Source: Haemaphysalis longicornis
Lineage: Eukaryota > Arthropoda > Arachnida > Ixodida > Ixodidae
DNA: 64,000 nucleotides
Reading direction: 5' to 3'
Assembly (NCBI GenBank): GCA_013339765.2
Contig: CM023448.1
Coordinates: forward strand, 191,313,909-191,377,908
Shown in pieces: positions 23,411 through 34,439 of this stretch. Position numbers and translations under genes: made by a program. Positions within the stretch are counted from its first letter, which is position 1, and the number at the start of each line of letters is the position of its first letter. The notes beneath the pieces were generated by a model that ran no database searches, was not told the origin of the DNA, and was given only the letters and a program-made list of their open reading frames with translations.

Positions 23411-23652
23411 GAAAACTGGTCGTAGACGCCTGGTACGACGAAATTAAAATGTGGGACTGGGGAAAGCGCCTCAAGAAGGGCTGCGGCCACTTCACGCAAG
23501 TTATATGGAAAACAAGCAAACTGCTGGGCACAGGAATCGCCACGCACGGCAACAAAGTCTTCGTCGTGTGCAACTATGACCCGCGAGGAAACCAGAATCC
23601 CTATTTCGACATAAATGTCCCCAGAGCCCGTAGCGACGACGATGACAAGTAG
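23411..23652 (+). CDS. CAP/SCP-domain protein (GAPR-1-like), terminal exon
   Basis: The acceptor ..TGTGCAG ends at 23410. The exon completes a split Gly codon from the exon at 10784 and runs to TAG at 23650-23652. The peptide contains WYDEIKMWDW (second cavity Glu), GHFTQVIW (a perfect CAP signature 1 with the cavity His) and VVCNYDPRGN (CAP signature 2), then PYFDINVP and the stop. Together the two exons give 125 residues, which fits the C-terminal four fifths of a roughly 150-residue GAPR-1 protein, rather than a venom-allergen type with extra Cys-rich modules. The last residues RARSDDDDK are an unusual acidic tail that the family does not need. The reading frame is intact across both exons, so the gene is probably functional. 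Whether the protein is secreted or Golgi/membrane-associated cannot be decided without the N-terminus. Confidence 0.9.
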
Positions 23653-23785
23653 AAATGCGAGTGATGGCGCACCGCGTGGGTGTCTCCAAGTTCAATCTCA
23701 GCGGCAGGGAACGGCACCTGCGCCGCTACGAGTTCAACGCGGGTGTCTTGGTTCATTGTGATAAATAAATAAGTGGCGCCTTGCG
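23653..23785 (+). promoter_or_regulatory. 3' UTR and polyadenylation signal of the CAP gene
   Basis: The sequence after the TAG stop has no further open frame. An AATAAA hexamer lies at 23764-23769, 112 bases after the stop, in the sequence ATAAATAAATAAG. Cleavage would be expected 10-25 bases later. The hexamer and its placement are seen; the cleavage site is inferred. Confidence 0.6.
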
Positions 23786-24123
23786 CTGCTGGCAAAACAA
23801 ATGATTTTCTTTTCTTGTCATTACTGCATCGCGATCAAGCACGTTCAAACTGGTCACGCACACACCCAGCTACCATACGCCCTTGAGTGCAGCTGTTTTT
23901 TTCGCGATTTTCAAGTTACGGTTGTCAGGATGGATGCCCGGTTTCACGCACGCGCCGTGTGTCCCGAGATCTTATGAGAGCTTTTCGGGCGACTAACCGG
24001 TATACGTGGAAATGCACCAGCTTTTGACAAGACGCCATCGGTCCCAGTAAGAATGCTTTCGCTTAACGCCGTGGCAGTGGAGGGAACTGAACCCAGCGAC
24101 GTTCGGAGAAAAGACAGCGACTT

Positions 24124-24382
24124 AAAGGGACCGTGCAGCACTTACCCCCGACTATTCAAAATGCATATTGGAGAAAGTCTATTGTTCCAGAAATCTCCTC
24201 CCGCAAGAATTGTAAAAATCGGTTCAGTATCACCGGTGCTACGCGAGGAGAAAAATCGCTCCTAATATTTCCCTCCCAATGCAAACGAAGGCAGCGCGCT
24301 CTTTCCCGGTGTGGTCCGGTCGAAAGGGCAGTATTCAGTTAGTCGCTCCAACTCCGCGCGCGCGCGCACACGCACACGCGCA
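24124..24382. other. Single TTAA MITE end and a CG/CA microsatellite
   Basis: TTAAAGGGACCGTGCAGCAC at 24124 resembles the family A terminal repeat, but no partner end was found. A (CG)n(CA)n run lies at 24355-24382. No gene is seen between 23786 and 24470. Confidence 0.4.
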
Positions 24383-24470
24383 CCGACCCTTTAACCACTA
24401 CTCTACGCCGATGACACGCGCAACACGGACTTCGAGGAGGAAGTAACTTCTGTCCAGAGGAAAGGCCTAG

Positions 24471-25222
24471 TTACGGCCGGTGTGCTTCAGACGACGGCCA
24501 GTTGGTCTTGGCTCCTAGCGGTGTCTTCGGCCCTCTGGACGGCCCAACGCTGGATGACAGGGTCCTCGCTAAGCAGCACGGTCTCCCACTGCTCTTTGGT
24601 GTGGATAATAAATGTTCCCTCTGCATTGCTGAAGTCTTTTCTTTGTATAGCAGGGCATTCCCAAAGCATGTGTGCCAAACTTGCAAGCTGGGGGCAGTGC
24701 TTACAGTTACCGTCACGAATTTCTGGGTGGAAGTGCCTGTAGAGGCCTGGGTTGGGATATGTATTAGTCTGAAGACGCCTCCATGCAACTTCTTGTTTTT
24801 TGGTCCTGTAGAGGCCTGGGTTGGGATATGAATTAGTCTGAAGACGCCTCCATGCAACTTCTTGTTTTTTGGTCAGCGAGGGGTTGGCTGCAGGGTACTT
24901 CCGTCTTTCGCCTCTGTATTGGTCGAGCACGTCCCGGTAGGTGCACAGGCGATCCTTGGTGTTGTCGGCAGGGTGTAGGGCGGATTGCAGGGGCTCTCGG
25001 TAGGTGAATGCTCGAGCAGCCTCGTTGGCCCGTTCGTTGCCCTCCAGGCCCGCGTGTGCGGGCGTCCATATTAAGGTGGTTCGGGTGTCTACGTTCTTGT
25101 CCTGCTAGGCAAGGACTCGCAGTGCCGCACTGGAGATTCTCCTCTTTGTGAAGTTGCGAATTGCAGTTTGGGAGTCGCGGACAATTTTCCTCGCTCGGGT
25201 TGTGGCTAGGGCTAACGATATG
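24471..25222 (-). mobile_element. I-type LINE 3' fragment with internal tandem duplication
   Basis: On the - strand, the RNase H part (VRDSQTAIRNF near 25170, WTPAHAGLEGNERANEAARAF at 25060-25000) leads to the C-terminal zinc region RRLQTNTYPNPGLY, CKHCPQLASLAHMLWECPA, WETVLLSEDP and the stop near 24487. The segment TKKQEVAWRRLQTN..PNPGLYR occurs twice in tandem. Otherwise the C-terminus is open for about 145 residues, so this copy is fairly young. Confidence 0.8.
24736..24873 (-). repeat. In-frame 69-bp tandem duplication in the LINE
   Basis: The unit at 24736-24804 repeats at 24805-24873 with one clear base change (GATATGTATT against GATATGAATT). It adds exactly 23 residues, so the frame is kept. 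Confidence 0.9.
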
Positions 25223-25440
25223 GCTAACCTCGCAGACGAAGAGTGTGAGCTCTTACTCGACTACTTCAACAAGTGCTGGCACGACGCAACACTGTCCAAG
25301 CAATGGAAGAAGGCGCTAGTACGGCTCATACCTAAGCCGGGGAACGGACTTCAAAGTATTTTAAATATGTACGAAAAGACACGCCGAACACGGACTTCGA
25401 AGTATTTTAAATATGAACGAAAAGATGCCAAGAGCAGATA
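25223..25440 (+). mobile_element. I-type LINE fragment in opposite orientation, RT start
   Basis: It encodes ECELLLDYFNKCWHDATLSK and QWKKALVRLIPKPG, the region just before the RT core of I-clade ORF2. It joins head-on with the - strand fragment ending near 25222. After PKPG the sequence changes to a pair of 46-bp repeats (ACGGACTTC..TATTTTAAATATG at 25344 and 25390). Confidence 0.6.
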
Positions 25441-25639
25441 TAAAACAAAGAAAGTGAGCCCTCACATCTCGTGACTTCATAACGCGTGCCCCAGAAATAA
25501 AACGATAAAAGAAAATGCGCACCTTTTGTCTTTCTTACTGGGGTATAGGAGAATGACCATATGGACGAGTTAGGGCGCTGCCTTTCGGGCGATTGAGTTT
25601 GAGCCTGAGCTATTCGCTCTTTCCATCCCCTTTAGGTGG

Positions 25640-26745
25640 CGCTGCGGGAAACGCCAATGGCGCACCGGACGGTGATCGGGGCGCCGTAGCAACGTGTGTG
25701 CCAGGATCAGTAGCGGCCTCAAACCACGCAGATCCGCTAAAACAGTTACTTTATTGGAAAATGGCCACAGTCGTCCACAGGCGATGCCCGATCCGGCGCC
25801 ATAACCGAATAGTGCGCGAACAATACGTTCGCACGCTCGCAGATGACAAGGCAGGCGACGAAATTGACATTTACACCGAGAATTGAACCGTCCATTTTTC
25901 CCGAACATCACGGCGACAAATATCCTGACCACGATACGAGACCTACAAATTGAAGGATTCAAAATTCGCATTGTTTGGACTCCGGGACATACTTCCGGCG
26001 CACAAGGCAACCGCATGGCTCACGACGCAGCCAGGGAGAGGCTACTATCACCTCCCACGGTGCCCGCCACGCCCGTCCCCTCTCTCCAAGCAGATTGGCA
26101 ACTCCGGCTACGTCTCCTCAAAAAAGAAAGCAGTAAGCGTTTGCAAGCTGAAACTCCGGTTGGCATCCTTGCGCCCTCTCAAGCCCTTTTCACGTTTCTG
26201 GCGAGGTATTTGCCAATAAAGTGTATGCAAATGCAGCGTACACACCACACATTGTACATAAGTGGTCAGCCCCGGCAGGCTCTCAACTGCACCGATGCCC
26301 CCACTGCAATAGTAATGCCATACCAAATCTATTCCACTTAACTTGGGTCTGTCCTATATAACTGCTAACTGTGGGTCCTGCACCCACGACTGAACTGGAG
26401 CACGTTAGTCGTGTCCGTGAAGACCCCGCTACTCTAGAAATAGTTACCCAGTACGCGCTTGAAAACGGTCTGTACAAGTGGTATAGCGGTCTGACAGACT
26501 TTCCCGGACTGGCCATTCCCATCCACGACCAATGTCAACAGTGCAAACTGTGCATTTTGGTGCCACTGACAGAGTGAAATGTGCATCTTGTGAATAGGAC
26601 CTTACAACTAGAAGTGTGTACACTGTGTGAATTGTGATTAATTGTGACCTCTCCCTTTCTGCTCCCCCTCCGCCATCCTCACTTCCCCACAGGGCCTCAT
26701 GGCCTCTCGTCCTTAATAAAGTATTTCACTCACTCTTAGCTCAAA
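25640..26745 (+). mobile_element. I-type LINE 3' end with poly(A) signal
   Basis: IDIYTEN (25868) and, after a stop, ITATNILTTIRDLQIEGFKI followed by RIVWTPGHTSGAQGNRMAHD form the end of an RNase H domain. The downstream frame to 26577 is eroded. CTTAATAAAGTATTTCACTC near 26712 fits the 3' end of the element's transcript. The copy is separate from the - strand fragment at 24471. Its 5' border is not sharp. Confidence 0.65.
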
Positions 26746-27079
26746 CATTATATTCGACTTTGGTGCCGGATATCTTAAAAAGTCCGACGAAAAACTGTTC
26801 AAACGAAAGTGGACGACTTACATCCCCCCCGTGAACTGGAAAGAAATGCAGTACCTGTGACTAAATTGCCTTACTTTGATCCAGCTAAGGCGGTGGACGA
26901 CTCTACGTTACTGAATGCGAGACAACGTTTCATTCCTTTTGGGTGCCCGCTGTGGCACCCATTTCTCTGCGAAATGACGTTCTCTATAGGGGGTATTATT
27001 GAAGAGTGTAGCTGTCAATTCCTTCATTTGGCAACACTGGAAACAGCCACGGACATGGTGCGGCTTGCGCCACTGCGCC

Positions 27080-27113
27080 CGCACGCCGGAGAAAAAAAAC
27101 ACTCCGGCGTGCG
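27080..27113. repeat. Perfect 12-bp hairpin with A-rich loop
   Basis: CGCACGCCGGAG (27080-27091) and CTCCGGCGTGCG (27102-27113) flank AAAAAAAACA. It lies in an open frame (26809-27252) that has no known motif. Confidence 0.7.
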
Positions 27114-27428
27114 TCGTGTGCTCCGTTTCAACCCAATTCTCAACGGTAGTGTCAACAGGGATGTCATTAATCGCACGCATACTGCAGTCCAGGCATTACT
27201 TTGCGTTCGGTGGGGTAGAGTTTCGAACGTCCAACACAAATCATGTGCTTAGCTAGGACAAGTACCGCCATCCCGCGGAGCCCGACGTAACCACTGACGG
27301 CGCACTCACGGGGTTGCCTGCATGCGTGCCTCACCAGTGAATACAAGCTATACGGCGTGAAATGATCCGCGTGCAGAGCAGTCCGGCCCACAAGGCTCAG
27401 GCTGCACCTCACACTGGGTGAACAACTG

Positions 27429-28402
27429 CAGTGGAACCCCGATAATACGGCTTTCAAGGAACCGCGCGGAAGCGTCGTATGACCGGGGGGTCGTATGATG
27501 GCACGGGTAAATGTCGCCCTAATAGACGGCCTCACGTGACAGGTGGGCTAAGAACTTATTAAAGTACTATATTTTGCGCCTTCCTCGCGTAATTTGCGCA
27601 CCCCTAACTGAAATCTGAAGTTTTCTAAAAATAAAACGCCTATTTGTTGCTTCCCTCCTCCCCTCCACGGCGTCTACGCTAGCCCGCCAGCCATGCACCG
27701 CGCGCTACGCGACCCCCGTCCCCTCGACGCCCCGCGCCTTCGGCGCGCGCGAGATAAGGCCGACGTGGTAGAGCAAATTGAGAGGGGAAAAGGCGAGAGT
27801 TGGAACTGCCAAGACCAAGCGAACTGAACAATAGTACGAGACGGAGACGTAGGACGACGGAGTCGGAGCGACAACGTGGCTTTGGAAGAGACTGATAAGC
27901 GGAGCAGAGAGAGGGGGGCGAGACGGTGTCGCGAAAGAAGAGAGTAACTTGAATGGACAGGCGAAGAAAGCGGGTGTTTTGGTTGCGTCGTGTGTGTTTT
28001 TACGTTCGTCGGCTCGATGGTAGCTTCAAATTAGCGGTCCTCCGCACCACTTGTCTGGACTTTCACTTATCGCGGTTGGCGCGTTGGTTGACTCCCGCCG
28101 ACCAGCATCCGCCTGCTTGCTTGCGTCTGCTTCCTGCGGGCCCTTAGCACTCACGCAGCGTCAAACGAAGGTTAAGAATAAAGAAGATCTGGACGAGGCG
28201 GCGAAGCGGTGTAAAAGATGAGATAAACACCGGTTTATCCCCTCCAGGGTGCTTCGTATGAAGTGGACCACGTGCACCCGAGCGTTGTATTTTCAGGGTT
28301 TTTAATGCATTGTTTCTATGAGGAGTTTGCCGGGACCGCGGTGTTCCGTCGTAAGAACCGGGTCGTCGTAGGACAGTGGGACGTATTATCGGGGTTCCAC
28401 TG
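27429..28402. mobile_element. 974-bp non-autonomous DNA element, pogo/Tigger-like ends
   Basis: The left terminus begins CAGTGGAACCCCGATAATAC (27429-27449). The right terminus is its perfect 21-bp reverse complement (28382-28402), and subterminal GTCGTATGA-like motifs recur on both sides. CAGT ends with an ACCCCG motif are typical of the pogo/Tigger branch of Tc1/mariner. A TA follows the right end. There is no transposase, and the interior is GC-rich and unassigned. Confidence 0.75.
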
Positions 28403-29143
28403 TACTACCGAATGTGGCCCTATAAGTTTTGTGAGATTATAGCAGCTGCACGTTATCCCCAGTCTACGGTACAAGGACTCTTCACGCGTCGCTATTGTTT
28501 TCTTGCGTGCATTCGAAGCAAAAGACCATGCATGTAGACCATGTACTATCGTGATAAATTGAAATGCGAACAAACGGTACGCGTTGTTTCTAGTATATGA
28601 TCCGCATTCTAAGCGAGGGGCTGCGCCTGCGCAGTAAGAATAAGTTACCAGAGGGCTTTCCCAACTTTGTGCCTGCTGTGCATACACAGCCCGTCGCCAG
28701 GGAGCGCAGCATGTACTGAAAACCACGCGCACTGTTGTTTGTATTTCAGTTTATCACGACAGTACGTGCGGCATATGCACATTGCAGTGTTTGCCTGGGT
28801 GCAGACTTGGTGCGGTAAAACCGCGAAGACGGGGCTACTGTTACGGTGTATCTAGCGGTCAAACAAACCAACATGTTCGCACGATGTGCAAAAGGGAACG
28901 TATTCGCGAGCATGCAGCCATGCATTGGCACGTGATATTGAAGTGTACATGAGATAACTGACGGTACATCACACGTGCGCTTTTGTCTTGTTCGAGGTAA
29001 TTTATTACCATTCTCCTGCCTCAAAAACAAAACGTAATCTTCATTTTTGACCAAAGTCAGGTTCGCTGATTCGCCCATTCGTAAGTGCACTTATCACCTA
29101 GTTACACTTTTATGTCTAGTTGTTTTTTTTTTTCGAGAGTTAC
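28403..29143. other. Unassigned DNA
   Basis: No gene or repeat family was recognised in this stretch. Confidence 0.4.
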
Positions 29144-30923
29144 TTAAAGGGGCCCTGAAAGGGCGTTTTGAGCACACTAATGAACTAGCGCAATCGTTAG
29201 ATTGGGTCGTCAACGTCATCTGTGCCAAGTATTACTCTTTTACGCGCAGCGGAAAGCTCACACTTTTGTTGCAAAGTTTGTCGCTTTTTTCTCACCTTTT
29301 CCTTCGTGTTTTTGGACGTCGCCATCTTCACATGTCTACATCATCGATTTCCAGATGTTCGTCATGAGCTAGACATCCTGCTATTGGGCGGCTTTTTCAC
29401 GCACTTCCGGCAAAGAGATCGTCTGCTCAGCGTCGGCTCGCTGGCTGATCTGCCAGCGGAGTGCCGGAGTGCTTGGACATTTTACGACAAACGAAGCAAG
29501 TGTAAACAACGCTTAACCGTTTGTATTGACATGCAACACGGCCATAACACGACATGGATATTCTCTGAAGCCCGTGGCACTTCTTTCATGCAATCGCAGA
29601 GAACGCCCTGAGCCGAATGTCCGGGTTTGACGCATACATTTTATTCAACTTCAAACAATCCAGAGATGCGTTTCGAACGAACACAACGTCACAACATGCG
29701 TTGCAAGTCTGAACCGCGATTGACAGACGATGGGTTGCCTCCTCCTGCCCGTCGTAAATTCGGCACTCACCTCGCGCGCGGTTTGCGGGGACGAACAGCA
29801 AGTCACTTAACTCTGGCGCACAAGCCGAGATGGCTTTTAGCCATTCACACTGCACATACACCATGCGAGGTTGAGTCGTACGTCGCTCGGAAAGATAATC
29901 CAGACCATGGGAAGTACTATCCACCCGCAGAAGCACAACGTCGCATTTCATCGCGAAACAAATGCGTCCACAACACACACACCATCGCCTCCTGTAATGC
30001 CAAACGCATCTCGCACTTCCCAATGGGAGTGAGTGGTACGCTTGCAGTGCCCACATATCGCGAGGTGGGGCTCCGAGCTGAACCGGGATCATGCAGCCGT
30101 AACTGACTTCTGGAGCGGTTTGTGCCTTGTTGCCAAGGCAACCGATGTTTGAGATTGTCAAAGAAATTATACTGTCTAGAATATACTGCGCTCGCTCCAG
30201 CGCTAGAAAGCTCAGAGCCGTGGCGGAGCATGTTTTGCCAACGTCGCCGCTCTCCACCACGCGTCGCCCCAAGCTGAACTGGTCACATGATTGAAGCGTT
30301 TTGTGCACGGGTTCTGTATCGGTTTAAAATGTCTTTTTCACATGCCGCCGGCAGGAATTACCACCGCCACAAAATAAGACCCGGCACTAGCGGGGCCACA
30401 TCTGATACGGCGCTTTTTGGATAAACAGTGAGCGGTGCATCAAAGGGAACGAGCGCACGATCCTCCCCGTGCGGCTGCGAGTTCGCCGCCGATAAAAAGT
30501 CACGTGACGCCGATAGCAACTGCACCAGCGTACACCGCGAAAGGGCAAGGCCAGGCCGCCGCACACATGCGGCCAGATTTTTCGTTCGCTTTTCCAGCCT
30601 TGAGCAGAGTGCGGCATTCATGGTTTCAACAAAGCTTGCCCGTAGCAGACGGCAGTATGAGCAGCGCAATAGCGGAAGTACGTCACCGCTGAGGAGCGCA
30701 GCATCATGGGAGGGAACGCTCGCGCGCCGTGAACAGCGAAGAATAAGTTGAAAGGAGGAGGAAACGCGGCGCGACGATAATCCGCGGTTTATTTATTTAC
30801 GATTTCTCAGCTAATACTCATCGCTTTAACAAAATTCTTGCGGGAGGACATTGCTAATACATTGCTTTATTTGGTTACATGTACATCCATGCATCGGCGG
30901 AAGGTATTTCAGGACCCCTTTAA
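29144..30923. mobile_element. Possible 1.8-kb TTAA-flanked DNA element without transposase
   Basis: TTAAAGGGGCCCTGAAA at 29144 and, inverted, TTAAAGGGGTCCTGAAA ending at 30923. These ends resemble the family A MITE ends but are not identical. The interior has long open frames on both strands (for example 29586-30308 on -), probably due to base composition. I see no transposase motif. It may be one element or two unrelated ends. Confidence 0.45.
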
Positions 30924-30979
30924 CGCATTTGAACTATCACAACCAAAATTATTGTTACTGCTGAAACATCTTGATTTTC

Positions 30980-30980
<1 letters not shown>

Positions 30981-31051
<71 letters not shown>
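30981..31051 (+). repeat. (ATT)n microsatellite
   Basis: About 70 bases of ATT repeats with one phase break near 31020. Confidence 0.95.
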
Positions 31052-31052
<1 letters not shown>

Positions 31053-31814
31053 TTTAAGTATGCAAAAAGCGCATGACCACATTACCTTGTCGCCTCCGCT
31101 CACAAAAAGTGCTCGTCTATTCCTTCATCGAAAATGAAAGCAAAAAGCATGGACACCTTCAGCTGATCTGCTTGTGCGGAGCCCATTTAGTAGTGTTTAA
31201 AAAGAGAATGGTTGACACATTATGCGGCAGTGAATGTAAATATCTGTAGAAAAAAAACGATTAAATGGCCGTGCAAAAAGAGCTTTCAAAAGCGGCGCCC
31301 TTCGAGTATACCACTGGCACTATTCATTTGTGTCGGCCGTATTTCAGCATCGCGTACACATGGGTAGGTCGGAAGGACTTGTGTTTTTTTTTTTTCCCGC
31401 AGCGGACTCCCTTGAAATCCATGACTTTGTTTTTTGCCCGCAACATTAATGAACAAAAATTCTGTGTCCTCAAGAGAATTGAGAGACTGTGAATGCTGCA
31501 GGTTTTGGCTTTATTTCCCTGTAATTAAATTGTCGATTACTACACTCGCTATATTTCCCTTCTGCTCGTACGATGCCGCACGGAGGGTTGAACATCGTCG
31601 CTCGAAAAAGAGAACAGAAACGCCTCGAATGGTACGAGTGGCGCCGCTGTCGGCGTTACGGAGTATTCATCATGCGATGTTCAATTGCACGCTTTCGCGT
31701 TCTCATATCACATACTTAGAGATCCCCTGCAACTTTTCCTGATGAACGTGTGCAGCAACAGCCCCGCGTAGGCACGCCGCAATTCTGGCGTATGTTGAAG
31801 CATTCCCGGTGATC
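31052..31814. other. Unassigned DNA
   Basis: No gene was recognised between the ATT microsatellite and the MITE at 31815. Confidence 0.4.
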
Positions 31815-32268
31815 TTAAAGGACCCTGCAACACTTTCTTCAACTTTTTTTTTAAATCTTAAATTGCTTGCAGAACGTAGTCACCCAACACACCTAGTTTT
31901 AGATTAGGGGGTCGCGAAGTGCCTCAGCCAAAGATTACTGCTCTATGCCCATCAGATAACTTGTAAACTCGCTCAAAAGATTTTTCTCTCTTTCCCGGTC
32001 TTGACGTTCTTCGACCGCTCGAATTACGTCACTAAGGCCATGTAGCAGCTGTTGGCCGGTTTTCCTTCAGTTGCAGCAATTAACACTTTTCGATAGCAAC
32101 ATTAAAAAAAAGCCACGAAAACAAAGCAGAAATGGAAGGCGTATCTGGTGCGACTAGCAAATCACGCAGTGCCGCTCCGTGCTGGCGATAACTATAGCTT
32201 TCGCAGTGGTTCCAGACTCGAAGGAGAGAGTGAAAGCGCTTATCGAAAGTGTTGCAGGGTCCCTTTAA
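31815..32268. mobile_element. TTAA MITE, family A, copy 3 (complete)
   Basis: The left end is TTAAAGGACCCTGCAACACT at 31815 and the right end is AGTGTTGCAGGGTCCCTTTAA finishing at 32268, with TTAA on both sides. It is 454 bp and non-coding. The orientation of its body is the same as copy 1 and opposite to copy 2. Confidence 0.85.
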
Positions 32269-33594
32269 ATCCGTGGCCCTCCACCAGTGCGCCTCGAGCA
32301 GGGCTGCAACCTTTTCGTGTGTTTGCGTGCATGTGCGCATGCGTGCCTGTGCGTGAGCGTGTGACTATGGATGAAGATCTCCTTCCCACTCCTAGTGAGA
32401 CCAAGGCGCCCTGCAGTCTGCTGTAGCGCGGCCTCCTATACATCCCCGTAGAGAACGCCCCCGAACGCCCTGAGAAGAGCTAAAGAGCTAAAGCTTTCTC
32501 TTGATTTATTCTCTTTCGCTCTGTTTTAGAGACGCATATATGAATGCACACGCATATACGCGCAGCCGCTTGTGTCCATAGCTATTCGGCATAGCAGCTT
32601 TCTCGCGGCTTCTCCCTTTCCTCAATTTTCCTCTGGCCCTCCTTGGGATTCTGCAACCAAAATTGTGAAGCGCCTGTGTACAGGTAAGTTTTTGGCTGAA
32701 CTTCACATAGGATAAAAATCATGTTTTAGGTTGCGAAGTCCCTCAAGGTTCACGTAAACGAGTTCCGAAACGATGATAGAATTTAACTCGGCTGTACTTT
32801 TCGGCGTTTATCGGTACATGCAGAAAACACGGACAGGGGCGTAGCCAGAAATTTTGTTCGCGGAGGGCTGAGATTGCGAGGTGCATGCACCTCGACCTCC
32901 TCCATATGATTTTGCAAGGGATTAAAATATGAATAATAAATAGACAACTATTAACTGATAATATACGTAACTATTAACTGAAAGTAGTAACTGAAATTTA
33001 TAACTATTACCTGGAAATACCCAACTATTAACTGTCAAGACCAAGTAAGAAAATATTTCGTAATAAAATTTATTCGCATGTTTCCAGAATTGTGGCAGAA
33101 TCGCTATCACTACTTGCAATTTTCTATTTTGTTTGCATAAGAATAAATAAAGAAATATGGAAATGTAGAACAAATATAAACATATATGCTTAACAAACAT
33201 GGAAGTAAAAAACATGGAAGTAAAGAACTAATTCATCTAAAACTAAGAAAGCATGGAGGGGACATTTTATACGTGAAAAGTGCAAAACAAACAACTTGTG
33301 AGTAGACGCTTTATTTTATTTTCGCTTTGTCATTCAAGAATATTTTTTTTTTCATTTTTGCACACATGTGACTGCTAGGGAAAAATCTTAACAACTCTGT
33401 TTTTATGCCAATATATTTCGTAGGAGTAGCTTGTACAGCGGATAATTGCAACAAAATTACTCACACAAAAAATACGTCAAAATACATAGTTGTGGTGAAA
33501 ACAGCGAAATTATACTTTTATTAGGGCAACAAAAGTGCCACTGGCAACAAAGTGTACATTTATACAGACAACCCGTTCTACGTGGTGCGAATAG
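32269..33594. other. Unassigned AT-rich DNA
   Basis: No gene was recognised. 32930-33250 is very AT-rich, with repeated AACTATTAACTG motifs (near 32945, 32970 and 33020). Confidence 0.4.
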
Positions 33595-33698
33595 CGAATT
33601 CGCTGCTGCGGCGCCGCCCGTGCGGCAAAACGACCATTTTTTGTAGCTGTGGCAATATATTTTTTTGCCGCACGAACGGCACCGCAGCAGCAAATTCG
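33595..33698. repeat. Foldback repeat with 36-bp arms
   Basis: CGAATTCGCTGCTGCGGCGC.. (33595-33630) pairs with the segment at 33663-33698 (..ACCGCAGCAGCAAATTCG). The arms differ at about four positions and the loop is 32 bases. The GCTGCTGCGG and GTGCGGCAAAA cores are exact. Confidence 0.8.
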
Positions 33699-34093
33699 AA
33701 GTAAATTCGCAACATTTAGAGGAAGGGGGACGGGGTGGAGGGGGAGAGAGAGAGACGAAGTCCGCAGTCGTTAGCGCACTGGTTTCGGGCGGCGGCCCTA
33801 GTTGCATGGAGGTACTGAAGCAGCCACGGTTATGGCCTCGCCCATGAATCTCCCCGAGTTTGTTCTGAGCAGCAGCTCTCCGTCGGGTCGTCACAAAGCG
33901 CGCGATCCCAGAACCCCCCGTGGATGAAGGCCTTGCATAGGAGTTAGTCATGCCAGGAGGGAAACGGGCCACCATGGGAGGGTATGTGCGCTTTCTGGAC
34001 AGGATTCCTGGAGTTGTAGACAAAATTCTAGAATGGTTTCAGGTACAGGTGGTTGCCTCGGTCGCCGTGCATGACAGCGCTACAAAATTTCGG

Positions 34094-34122
34094 GATGAGG
34101 GGGAGGGGGGGGGGGGGGGGGG
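34094..34122 (+). repeat. Poly-G rich tract
   Basis: A G-run broken by single A bases, in DNA with no recognised gene. Confidence 0.8.
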
Positions 34123-34439
34123 CTGAACACTGAATCTTACGACGTACCCGCGTTTGAAAGATATGCCAGTTTGAAGAATGTGTGCAGTGCGTATACAAAA
34201 ATAAGCATGAAAATCCTACTGAACCTCTGGGTTTCATGAGAATGTCCTTCTGTTAAATGTCTTTCGCGACTACCGCAGTTTCAATTTTCTTGTGCCGCCT
34301 GAAAGTACGTGACGGTTGTATTTGCGCCTATAAACGCTCGAGAGGCTGCGAACAGTGCTTTAGTGCGTTTTGCCCTGAGCTCGAGAGCTGTTGAGTGCCC
34401 ATGTTGGAACCTTTGTCGCAAGCCTGCACACTGAACTTT

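Noticed and set aside
26809..27252. 147-residue frame on the + strand
   Set aside because: It runs through a perfect hairpin and unrelated repeat DNA and shows no domain.
29586..30308. 240-residue open frame on the - strand
   Set aside because: It has no known motif, overlaps open frames on the + strand, and lies in the interior of a possible DNA element. Length is explained by base composition.
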